From DASUDX01 sp036275365 (lineage in GTDB: Bacteria > Pseudomonadota > Gammaproteobacteria > Nevskiales > Nevskiaceae), in NCBI GenBank assembly GCA_036275365.1, contig DASUDX010000125.1, positions 1-17,870 of the forward strand: a stretch of DNA of 17,870 nucleotides, given 5' to 3'. Positions 1-6,478 of this stretch are shown here, one piece after another (position 1 is the first letter of the stretch; each line of letters begins with the position of its first letter). The position numbers were made by a program, and so were the translations under genes. Under the pieces are notes generated by a model. It was not told where the DNA came from and searched no databases. It saw only the letters and a program-made list of their open reading frames with translations.

Positions 1-1088
1 GGCACCGGATCCAGGCTCAGCAGCCGGCGCTCGAGCAGGCACTGTCCGGGCAGGCCCTCGCCGCGGCCGAAGCGCTGCTGGCGGGCCCGGGCATCCGGCA
101 GTCCGTAGGCGGCGCAGTAGACCAGGCTGCCGTCCTGCTCCCGGACCCGGTAGGCCAGGGCATAGCCCAGACCCAGGGTGCGCGCCAGCTGGGCCAGCAG
201 GGTTTCACCGAAGACCTCATGCCCGTCACAAGGCTGCAGCGCCTGCAGGATCGCGGCGCTCTCGCGGCGGATCCAGTCGAGGTCCTGCTGGGCGAGCCCG
301 CGGGTGAGCAGATCCTGCAAGGCCCTGGAGACCCCACCGATCTCGTCACGGCGCTCCTCGTAGGGAATCGCCAGCGGCCCCTCGGCACGGGCGATCACCG
401 GCACCAGCTCGGTCAGCTCGGCCAGCGGCCGCACCACCGTGCGGTCCATGAAGTAGAGCGTCAGCAGCGAGATCAGTACCGCCGCGGCCAGCATCACCAG
501 GGTGAGCTGGTACATCCGTGCGTTGAGCCGGTGGCGGGCCTCATCGCGCTGGGCCAGCAGCACCTGCTCGGCGGCCTGGAACTCGCTGAGCAGGTGCAGC
601 AGGCGATCGAGCTGGCGCAGGCTGCCGGCCTGCATGGCGAGACTGCCGGCCGCTGCCGCCGCGTTCTGCTGCAGCAGCAGCTGCAGGCTGCGGTCGAGCA
701 CCTGGCGGCGCCAGTCCTGATAGTCGAGCTGGATCTGCTCCAGCCGTCGCCGCTGGTCGGCATCCTGCACATCCACCCGCAGCCGCTGCAGCTGGCGCTC
801 GGTGTGGTCCAGGCTTTGCTGCAGCGTGGTCGGCGCCTGCGCTTCCGGATCGAGAATCAGCCCGCGCAGCAGACCCTGCTGTTCCAGCAGCGACAGGCTC
901 AGCTGGTAGGTGGCATCGATGATGCGATAGGTGCGATCCACCGTCGCCCGCGCCACCACCACTTCCTGCTGGGTGCGCAGCATGCTCAGCCCGTTGGTGC
1001 CGATCACGGCCAGCATCAGGCCCAGCGCCAGCATCATCTTCTGGCGCAGGCCGAGGTTGGCCACCCAGGTCGGCAGGCCGAGTCTCAT
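1..1088 (-). CDS. Membrane sensor with HAMP and GAF domains (N-terminal part; gene runs off the left edge)
   Basis: The gene starts with ATG at 1088-1086 and stays open to the window edge, giving 362 visible residues. Visible order: a short cytoplasmic N-terminus, TM1 about residues 18-38, a helical periplasmic region about 40-190 resembling CHASE3-type sensors (it contains TYRIIDATYQLSLSLLEQQG), TM2 about 195-214, a HAMP linker about 215-268 beginning DRTVVRPLAEL, and the start of a GAF domain from about residue 280. Proteins of this layout usually continue into a histidine kinase (often hybrid) or a cyclase, but that part is not visible, so the output is unknown. Its ATG overlaps the stop of the TerB-like gene by 4 nt (ATGA), so the two are translationally coupled. 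The nearby CheR, CheB and receiver-GGDEF genes are plausible partners by inference. Confidence 0.8.
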   Translation of the reverse strand, partial: MRLGLPTWVANLGLRQKMMLALGLMLAVIGTNGLSMLRTQQEVVVARATVDRTYRIIDATYQLSLSLLEQQGLLRGLILDPEAQAPTTLQQSLDHTERQLQRLRVDVQDADQRRRLEQIQLDYQDWRRQVLDRSLQLLLQQNAAAAAGSLAMQAGSLRQLDRLLHLLSEFQAAEQVLLAQRDEARHRLNARMYQLTLVMLAAAVLISLLTLYFMDRTVVRPLAELTELVPVIARAEGPLAIPYEERRDEIGGVSRALQDLLTRGLAQQDLDWIRRESAAILQALQPCDGHEVFGETLLAQLARTLGLGYALAYRVREQDGSLVYCAAYGLPDARARQQRFGRGEGLPGQCLLERRLLSLDPV

Positions 1089-1534
1089 GAGGCGGGCGGG
1101 CTGCCTTCCAGCACCTGCAGCTTTTCCTGGATGAAGGCGGCATGGGGCACATGCAGCAGATCAGCCAGCCGCCGCAGCAGCCCTTCCTCCTGGGGATCGA
1201 GGCGGCCATCGGCATAGGCGAGCTGCCAGAGCCAGCCGATCAGCTCGCGACGCCGGGCCGGCTCCAGCCGCGCATTGAGCACCGCCACCACCCCGTGCAG
1301 GGACACCATCTGGCCCTGGGCCTCGCGGGCCTGCGCGAGCAGCCGGGCCGCAGCGGTGGCGTCGAGGCCGAAGGCCTGCGCCATCAGCGACTCGGCGCGC
1401 CCCTGCTCGAGCGGACAGGCCTCGAAATCGGCCCGCGCACACTCCACCAGCAGGATGGCGGCGGCCAGGCGATCGTCCGCCGGCGCAGCGCTCGACGGCC
1501 GCGGGCCGAGCCGCTTGAGCAAGGCCTCCAGCAT
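1085..1534 (-). CDS. TerB-like (tellurite-resistance-family) cytosolic protein
   Basis: The product has 149 residues, is helical, and has no signal peptide or TM segment. The C-terminal half carries the stretch AYADGRLDPQEEGLLRRLAD (about residues 110-129), the usual signature of the TerB/DjlA-type helical fold, where acidic residues can bind divalent metal. An earlier region (ECARADFEACPLEQGRAESL) fits the first half of the fold. The domain name does not imply tellurite resistance here, and the true role is unknown. It begins 7 nt after the beta-barrel gene stop and overlaps the following sensor gene by 4 nt, so it is probably co-expressed with that sensor and could act in its pathway (inference). 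There is no strong Shine-Dalgarno sequence upstream. Confidence 0.75.
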   Translation of the reverse strand: MLEALLKRLGPRPSSAAPADDRLAAAILLVECARADFEACPLEQGRAESLMAQAFGLDATAAARLLAQAREAQGQMVSLHGVVAVLNARLEPARRRELIGWLWQLAYADGRLDPQEEGLLRRLADLLHVPHAAFIQEKLQVLEGSPPAS

Positions 1535-1541
1535 GGGCGTC

Positions 1542-2249
1542 TCAGAAGCTCAGGCCGATGCGCAGGTTGTAGCTGGTGCGCTCGCCCTGGCGTTCGATCT
1601 CCGGGGTCAGCGACAGCAGCAGCAGGCTCAGCCGCAGGCCGGCGTAGTAGCGCGGCTCGTCGATGTCCTCGTCCTGCAGCCCGGTGGCGGGGTCGGCCTC
1701 CACGGTGCTCCACACATAGCCGGCGCCGGCATACGGCGTGACCAGGGTGAAGCCCTTGGAGACGCTCACATCCACCGCGCGGCTGGCGTAGTCGAAATCC
1801 CCGGTGTCATCGGCCTCGGTGGCGCTGGCGCGGATCGCCAGGGCCGGCAGCACCGCGCTGCCCGGCAGCCAGGCCCAGCGCAGCTCGCCGCCGAGCACGC
1901 GGGCATCGGTACCGGGCACGGTGGCGTAGAAGGCGCCGAGGTCGAGATTCAGCGGCAGGCCCTTGTGCGCGGCCACCCCGACCATGCCGACGCCGTCGAC
2001 ATCCTCGCCGGTCAGCCGCTGCCAGGCGGCCGGGTCATCGGTCTCGGCGTAGCTGGCGAAGGCGCCGAGGCCGAAGCCGGTGAGGCCGGTTGCCTCGGCT
2101 GGCGCCAGCGCCTTGTAGTTGAGGGCGGCGGCGATGTCCTCGGCGACGCTGCGGAAGTCGTCCTGGTCCGGATTGACGATGACGAACTCGAGGGCATGGG
2201 CCGGCAGGCTGAGGCCGAACAGACAGAGGCTGCGGAACAGGGTGCGCAT
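1542..2249 (-). CDS. Putative outer-membrane beta-barrel protein (hypothetical)
   Basis: The product has 235 residues. I chose ATG 2249-2247 over the in-frame ATG at 2276 because it gives a clean signal peptide (MRTLFRSLCLFGLSLPAHA, cleavage after AHA) and leaves a -10-like TATCCT outside the coding region. The mature part has alternating hydrophobic/polar strands rich in Gly, Tyr and Ala, for example GGELRWAWL, LVTPYAGAGYVWS and RYYAGLRLSLLLLSL. It ends in NLRIGLSF with a C-terminal Phe, typical of outer-membrane barrels that are recognised by the BAM machinery. It resembles small uncharacterised proteobacterial barrel families. No substrate or function can be assigned. The gene is followed after 7 nt by the TerB-like gene and is preceded by a 65-nt gap, so it may head a three-gene unit with TerB and the sensor. 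Confidence 0.7.
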   Translation of the reverse strand: MRTLFRSLCLFGLSLPAHALEFVIVNPDQDDFRSVAEDIAAALNYKALAPAEATGLTGFGLGAFASYAETDDPAAWQRLTGEDVDGVGMVGVAAHKGLPLNLDLGAFYATVPGTDARVLGGELRWAWLPGSAVLPALAIRASATEADDTGDFDYASRAVDVSVSKGFTLVTPYAGAGYVWSTVEADPATGLQDEDIDEPRYYAGLRLSLLLLSLTPEIERQGERTSYNLRIGLSF

Positions 2250-2275
2250 GGGCAGGTCTCGGGCGGGGTAGGGCA

Positions 2276-2281
2276 AGGATA
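2276..2281 (-). promoter_or_regulatory. Possible -10 element before the beta-barrel gene
   Basis: On the minus strand TATCCT occurs 27 nt before the chosen ATG (2249), inside the 65-nt gap 2250-2314. No convincing -35 hexamer is visible. The spacing to the start is like that of the TACACT element before the SH3 gene. The call rests on the hexamer and its position only. Confidence 0.25.
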
Positions 2282-2314
2282 GCCGGGGGCTGGCGGGCGG
2301 CGGGCCGGATCGGA

Positions 2315-2986
2315 TCAGGCGGCGCCGAACACCCGCCCGACGAAGGGCCGCAGATGGTCCTGCAGCTCGGTCAGCCGGCCGTGGAAGAAGTGACCGGCCC
2401 CGTCCACGGTGACCTGCTCGGGGGCCGGCTCGTAGGCGGCGAGATGGCGGGCGGTGTCCTCGAAGGACACGGTGTCGTCATCGCGCGAGTGGATCACCCA
2501 CCACGGGCAGCCCGGGTGCTCGGGGTCGCGGTCCTGATCGCGGTAGAAGCCGAACGGCGGCGCCACGCTGGCGAGCGCCTGGGCGCCGGCCTGCCGGGCC
2601 ACCTTGAGGCTGATGTAGGCGCCGAAGGAAAAGCCCGCCAGCAGCAGCGGCAGGCCCGGGTAGTGGGCGCGCATCCAGGCCACCGCCAGCAGGGTGTCGT
2701 CGGCCTCGCCGACGGCATGGTCGTGCACGCCGGCGCTGCGGCCGACCCCGCGGAAGTTGAAGCGCAGCGCATGCAAGCCCTGCTGCAGCGCCACCGCCGC
2801 CAGGCTGTAGACCACCTTGTTGCTCATCGCCCCGCCGTAGAGCGGATGCGGATGGCAGATCACCGCGATGCCGCGCGCAGGACCGGCCGGGCTCGCCAGC
2901 AGGGCCTCGATGGCACCGGCCCCGCCCTCGAACCCGCCGCTGGCCGAGCGACCGGGCGCCGGCGGTTGCAGGGCCGCCAGGGTCAT
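2315..2986 (-). CDS. Alpha/beta hydrolase (serine hydrolase of the COG2945 type)
   Basis: The product is a 223-residue cytosolic protein. The visible motifs are CHPHPLYGGAMSNKVV (residues 44-59), the conserved oxyanion-side motif of this family; LRFNFRGVGRSAG (74-86); the nucleophile elbow GFSFG with Ser120; an Asp-rich segment HSRDDDTV (166-173) supplying the acid; and His199 in GAGHFFHG. Together these give a complete Ser-Asp-His triad. These proteins are broad alpha/beta-fold hydrolases or esterases whose physiological substrates are mostly unknown. The ATG (2986-2984) overlaps the TGA of the SH3/anchor gene by 4 nt, so the two are coupled. The same frame stays open well upstream, but that extension overlies the SH3 gene and has no family match. 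Confidence 0.88.
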   Translation of the reverse strand: MTLAALQPPAPGRSASGGFEGGAGAIEALLASPAGPARGIAVICHPHPLYGGAMSNKVVYSLAAVALQQGLHALRFNFRGVGRSAGVHDHAVGEADDTLLAVAWMRAHYPGLPLLLAGFSFGAYISLKVARQAGAQALASVAPPFGFYRDQDRDPEHPGCPWWVIHSRDDDTVSFEDTARHLAAYEPAPEQVTVDGAGHFFHGRLTELQDHLRPFVGRVFGAA

Positions 2987-3699
2987 AGCTCGCTCCAGTC
3001 GCGACGGCTGCGGCGCGAGGTCAGATGCGGCAGAAACAGGCCCAGCATCACGCCGGCGGCGAGCAGCAGGGCGCCGGTGGTCCAGCCCTCGCGGCGCAGG
3101 CGCGCGGCCTCGTAGGCGGACAGCGCCGGGTCGGCGGCCGGGGGCAGCAGGGCGTCGAGCGACTCGATCGGCTCCAGGCTCTCCACCGCCGCCGGCTCGA
3201 GGCTCTCCACCGCTGCCGTTGGCGCGGGCGGCGCGACCACCGCCGCGGGCGCTTCGGAGGACGCGGCCAGCGCAGGCAGCGGGCTCGCCGCCGCCGCGGC
3301 TGCTGCGTTGCGCAGACGCTGGATCTCGGCCTCGGCCAGGGCCAGCCGGCTGCGCGCCTCGTCGCGTTCGCGCGCCAGCGCCGCCTGCTGGCTTTGCTGC
3401 TCGGCCAGGGTCTGCTGCAGCGGGCCGAGCTGGCTGCGCGCCACCGGCTCGCGGCTGAGGTGGCGCAGCGGCACCCAGCCCTCGCGGCCGGGGGCAAGGC
3501 GGATGCGGGTGTAGCCGGTCGCGGACTCGCCGCCCAGCCACTCGACCGCGGTCCCGCTCTCCACCAGGCCGAGCACGGCGGCGTCGGCCTGCGGTTCGGC
3601 GCGCAGCGGCAGGCTGAGGTTGTCGGCCACATAGCGCATCTCGGCCGCGCCGGCCGCCGCGCTGGCGAGCCACAGCAGCAACAGCATCCCCCTCGACAC
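2983..3699 (-). CDS. SH3-domain, coiled-coil, C-terminally anchored membrane protein (YgiM-like)
   Basis: The product has 238 residues if the GTG at 3699-3697 is used. That start lies 4 nt after a strong GGAGGT (3709-3704). The ATG at 3687 would lie 16 nt from it, so GTG is preferred. Layout: signal peptide to about residue 19 (VSRGMLLLLWLASAAAGA), bacterial SH3 domain about 21-82 (MRYVADNLSLPLRAEP ... GREGWVPLRHL), coiled coil about 88-131 rich in Gln, Glu and Arg, a low-complexity Ala/Pro linker with a tandem AAVESLEP repeat, one TM helix about 208-224, and a basic tail (SRRSRRDW). This order matches the YgiM/TIGR04211-type 'SH3 and anchor' family, thought to act at the periplasmic face, perhaps on cell-wall material. 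It is the first gene of its unit and is coupled to the hydrolase by a 4-nt overlap. Confidence 0.88.
   Translation of the reverse strand: MSRGMLLLLWLASAAAGAAEMRYVADNLSLPLRAEPQADAAVLGLVESGTAVEWLGGESATGYTRIRLAPGREGWVPLRHLSREPVARSQLGPLQQTLAEQQSQQAALARERDEARSRLALAEAEIQRLRNAAAAAAASPLPALAASSEAPAAVVAPPAPTAAVESLEPAAVESLEPIESLDALLPPAADPALSAYEAARLRREGWTTGALLLAAGVMLGLFLPHLTSRRSRRDWSEL
3170..3217 (-). repeat. Tandem 24-bp duplication inside the SH3/anchor gene
   Basis: Two adjacent 24-bp units (3170-3193 and 3194-3217) differ at only two positions, a C/G and a C/T. They encode two copies of the octapeptide AAVESLEP in the linker between the coiled coil and the TM helix. A third, partial copy (IESL) follows. 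The repeat keeps the reading frame, so it is likely a neutral length variation of a flexible linker. Confidence 0.85.
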
Positions 3700-3725
3700 A
3701 GGCACCTCCGGCCATCGTTCGCCGC

Positions 3726-3731
3726 AGTGTA
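3726..3731 (-). promoter_or_regulatory. Possible -10 element for the SH3/hydrolase unit
   Basis: TACACT is read on the minus strand 27 nt before the GTG start, within the 137-bp divergent gap 3700-3836. A clear -35 box is not visible. The Shine-Dalgarno GGAGGT follows at 3709-3704, giving a compact leader. Confidence 0.3.
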
Positions 3732-3769
3732 GGCCGAGGCTGCCGGCCCGCGCAGGCAGGCCGCCCCGA

Positions 3770-3775
3770 TATGAT
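3770..3775 (+). promoter_or_regulatory. Possible -10 element (TATGAT) for the HTTM-tatD-cheR-cheB-GGDEF unit
   Basis: TATGAT (4-5 of 6 consensus bases) stands out in this GC-rich divergent gap, 61 nt before the ATG at 3837. No good -35 hexamer lies 16-18 nt upstream. The same hexamer followed by a GGCC-containing stretch occurs before ilvA (12159-12164). Confidence 0.35.
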
Positions 3776-3836
3776 GGCCGCACCATCGATCGGCCCCGGC
3801 TTCGCGGTTGCCGATCCGCGCGCAGAGCGAGGAACC

Positions 3837-5675
3837 ATGTCGGCCCAGCTGGAGATCGAATCATCCCCCCACGGCGGGTCGCCCCCCTGGCGCCGCCGGC
3901 TCGCCGAAGTCCTCAGTCTCGATCTGCGCTCCCTGGCCCTGCTGCGGGTCAGCCTGGGCGTGCTGCTGCTGCTCGACGCCCTCGGCCGTCTGGGCTCGGT
4001 GGCGGTGTTCTATGGCGCGCACGGCCTGCTGCCGCCGGACCAGGCCCTGCGACTGACCGAAGGGCTGCGCTTCTCGCTGACCCTGATCCAGCCGGGCACC
4101 GCCTTCCAGGTCCTGCTGCTGCTGCTCTGGGCGCTGGCGGCGCTGGCCCTGATCGTCGGCCTGCGCACCCGCCTGGCCACCCTGCTGTGCTGGCTGCTGG
4201 CGCTGTCCTTCGCCAACCGTCATCCGCTGCTGGTCAGCGGCGGCGATGAGCTGATGCTGGTGCTGCTGTTCTGGGGGCTGTTCCTGCCCTGGCAGGCGCG
4301 CTGGAGCGTCGATGCCCTGCGCGCCAGCCCGCCGCCGCCGGCCGATCCGCGCCACCTCTCGCTGGCCGGCACCGGCCTGCTGCTGAGCCTGCTCGGCGCC
4401 TACGCCCTCGGGGCCTGGCTGCGCAGCGGGCCGGAGTGGATCGGCTTCGGCAGCGGGCTGGCCGAGGTGCTCAGCGTGGATCGCGATCGCCACCCGCTGG
4501 GCGGGCTGCTCGCCGGCCTGCCGGGCCTCGCGGCCCTGCTCACCGCCTGGCTGTGGCTGCTGACCTGGCTCGGGCCCTGGCTCGCGCTCTCGCCCTGGGC
4601 GACCCGGCCGCTGCGCTTCCTGGTGCTGGTGAACCTCGCCCTGCTGCAGCTGCTGCTGATCTTCACCCAGGCCCAGGGGCTCAGTCCCTGGGTGGGCCTG
4701 GCCGGCCTGTCGGTGCTGATCGGCGGCTGGTTCTGGGACTGGCGCGAGCGCCTGCATCAGGCGCGCCAGCCCGCTGGCGCACCGCTGCGGCTTTACTACG
4801 ATCGCGACGACCCGGCCGCCGCCCTGCTGTGCCGGGCGCTGTGCCAGGCGCTGATCCTGCCGCGGGCGCAATGCCTGCCAGCCCAGGACAGCCCGCGGGT
4901 GGCGCGGCTGGTGCAGGCCAACCAGTCCTGGGTGGTGATCGACCACGATGAGAGCGCCCACCTGAAATGGAGCGCCCTGCGCCTGCTGTTGCAGCGCTCG
5001 CCGCTGGGCGGACCGCGGCTGGCCCGCCTGCTGGGCCGGCCCTCGCTGCAGGCGGCCGGGGACCGGCTCTACGCCCGGCTCTCGCAGCAGCGCGGGCGCT
5101 GGGTGCGGCGGCTGCTGCCGCATCTGCAAGCGCGGGCGCAGTCCTTCGCGGTGCCGGCCCTGGCCGAGCGGCTGGCCCTGCCCCTGCTGGTCCTGATGCT
5201 GGTGCATGGTCTGGCGGCGGCCGGCGCCCTGCCGGCGCGGCTGGGCAGCTGGGTGGCGCCGCCGCTGCAGCTGCTGCGCCTCGACGGCCTGCCCGATGCC
5301 CAGGCGCCCTCGCCGGCGCGCGAGGACGGCTGGGTGGTGGCGCCCGGGGTGCTGGCCAGCGGCGAGGAACTGGAGGTGCTCAGCGGGGTCCGCGGCAGCC
5401 CCCGCTACGACAAGCCGGGCTGGTGGCAGCGCACCGCCCGCAGCCATCGCTGGCGGGCCTACGAGGCGGCACTGCTCGATCCGGCGCAGGCGGCCCATCG
5501 CGGCCTCTGGGCCGAGTGGCTGTGCCGGGACTGGAACCAGGGCCGCGCCGCCGACGATCCGCAGCGGCTGAGCGGCTTCCGCCTCACCTACATGCTGGAA
5601 CCGGTGCCGCCCGGCGGCGGCGATGGCGCGCTGGAGCAGCGCATCCTCTGGCGCCAGGACTGCCCGGCGGGCTGA
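3837..5675 (+). CDS. HTTM-domain membrane protein with degenerate DCC (DUF393-like) domain
   Basis: The product has 612 residues. The start ATG 3837 has AGCGAGGA 5 nt upstream; an in-frame ATG at 3771 lies on the -10 candidate and is rejected. Residues about 30-305 hold some eight hydrophobic helices in the HTTM pattern (horizontally transferred transmembrane domain, named after vitamin-K-dependent gamma-carboxylase), including LRVSLGVLLLLDALGRLG, FYGAHGLLPP and the conserved loop FANRHPLLVSGGDELM. Residues about 317-425 follow the DCC/DUF393 thiol-oxidoreductase pattern (RLYYDRDD ... HLKWSALRLLLQR ... GDRLYARLSQQRGRW). The normal DGDCxLC motif is replaced by DRDDPAAALLCRALC, so CxxC chemistry is doubtful. 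Another hydrophobic helix (about 445-465) and a polar C-terminal region follow. Substrate unknown; carboxylase activity should not be assumed. tatD starts 5 nt downstream. Confidence 0.85.
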   Translation: MSAQLEIESSPHGGSPPWRRRLAEVLSLDLRSLALLRVSLGVLLLLDALGRLGSVAVFYGAHGLLPPDQALRLTEGLRFSLTLIQPGTAFQVLLLLLWALAALALIVGLRTRLATLLCWLLALSFANRHPLLVSGGDELMLVLLFWGLFLPWQARWSVDALRASPPPPADPRHLSLAGTGLLLSLLGAYALGAWLRSGPEWIGFGSGLAEVLSVDRDRHPLGGLLAGLPGLAALLTAWLWLLTWLGPWLALSPWATRPLRFLVLVNLALLQLLLIFTQAQGLSPWVGLAGLSVLIGGWFWDWRERLHQARQPAGAPLRLYYDRDDPAAALLCRALCQALILPRAQCLPAQDSPRVARLVQANQSWVVIDHDESAHLKWSALRLLLQRSPLGGPRLARLLGRPSLQAAGDRLYARLSQQRGRWVRRLLPHLQARAQSFAVPALAERLALPLLVLMLVHGLAAAGALPARLGSWVAPPLQLLRLDGLPDAQAPSPAREDGWVVAPGVLASGEELEVLSGVRGSPRYDKPGWWQRTARSHRWRAYEAALLDPAQAAHRGLWAEWLCRDWNQGRAADDPQRLSGFRLTYMLEPVPPGGGDGALEQRILWRQDCPAG

Positions 5676-5680
5676 GGCCG

Positions 5681-6478
5681 ATGATCGACATCGGCGCCAA
5701 TCTTGCCCATGAAAGCTTTGCCGCCGACCGCGAGGCGGTGCTGGCGCGTGCCTGGGCGGCGGGCCTGGAGGCCATCATCGTCACCGGCAGCTGCTACCAC
5801 AGCGCGCTGGCGGCGATCGAGCTCAGTCGCGCGCACCCGCAGCGGCTGTGGGCGACGGTAGGGCTGCATCCCCACCATGCCGAGGACTGGAACGCCGAGC
5901 TGGCGGCGCGCTTCGCCGAGCTGGCCACGCAGCCGCAGGTGGTCAGCCTCGGTGAGTGCGGGCTCGATTACTTCCGCGATCTGGCGCCGCGGCCGCGGCA
6001 GCGCGCGGCCTTCAGCGGCCAGCTGGAGCTGGCGGTGGCGCGGCGTCTGCCGCTGTTCCTGCATCAGCGCGAGGCCCATGCCGACTTCCTCGCCATCCTG
6101 CGCGAGTACCGCGCCGCGCTGGGGCCGGTGGTGGTGCACTGCTTCACCGATCAGGGCGCGGCGCTGGATGACTATCTGGCCCTGGACTGCCACATCGGCA
6201 TCACCGGCTGGATCTGCGACGAACGCCGCGGCGGCCACCTGCGCGCCCTGCTGCCGCGGATTCCCGCCGCCCGCCTGATGGTGGAATCCGATGCCCCCTA
6301 CCTGCTGCCCCGCAACCTGCCGCGCGACCAGCAGCCGCGGGACCGGCGCCGCAACGAGCCGGCCTTCCTGCCCTGGGTGGTACAGGCCTGCGCCGAAGCC
6401 CGGGGCGAGCCGGCCGGCCAGCTGGCGGCCTCCAGCACCGAGACCGCCCGCGGTTTTTTCCGGCTGCCGGCGCCATGA
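5681..6478 (+). CDS. tatD: TatD family metal-dependent 3'-5' DNA exonuclease
   Basis: The product has 265 residues, about the length of E. coli TatD. As in that protein, the N-terminus is MIDIGANLAHESF rather than the HxH motif of other TatD-family members. The visible metal ligands are Glu92 in GECGLDYFRD, His128 in LFLHQREAH, His153 in VVHCFTD and Asp204 in ESDAPYLLPRNL. The segment IGITGWICDERRG (172-184) and the C-terminal RRNEPAFLP (223-231) are diagnostic of true TatD rather than YcfH or YjjV. Known members are Mg-dependent exonucleases on single-stranded DNA/RNA linked to repair of oxidative damage; Tat secretion is not their role. The ATG lies 5 nt after the HTTM stop with GAGG upstream. 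The TGA overlaps the cheR ATG (ATGA), an unusual partner for tatD. Confidence 0.95.
   Translation: MIDIGANLAHESFAADREAVLARAWAAGLEAIIVTGSCYHSALAAIELSRAHPQRLWATVGLHPHHAEDWNAELAARFAELATQPQVVSLGECGLDYFRDLAPRPRQRAAFSGQLELAVARRLPLFLHQREAHADFLAILREYRAALGPVVVHCFTDQGAALDDYLALDCHIGITGWICDERRGGHLRALLPRIPAARLMVESDAPYLLPRNLPRDQQPRDRRRNEPAFLPWVVQACAEARGEPAGQLAASSTETARGFFRLPAP

Noticed and set aside
219..1217. 332-codon plus-strand frame at the left edge
   Set aside because: It overlies the sensor and TerB-like genes. Its sequence is Gln/His/Leu-rich without domain pattern, while the minus frame shows TM, HAMP and GAF features.
2987..3838. N-terminal extension of the alpha/beta hydrolase to a 507-residue protein
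   Set aside because: The extension is out-of-frame SH3-gene sequence rich in Arg/Gly/Pro; the 4-nt ATGA overlap marks the real start at 2986.
3861..5498. 545-codon minus-strand frame opposite the HTTM gene
   Set aside because: The Gln/Gly/Pro-rich translation is typical of the complement of Leu-rich membrane protein codons; the plus frame has a ribosome site, TM pattern and family motifs.
4967..5680. Extended start of tatD far upstream inside the HTTM gene
   Set aside because: The frame is open but translates to Ala/Gly/Arg-rich low complexity. ATG 5681 matches the E. coli TatD N-terminus exactly in position and style.
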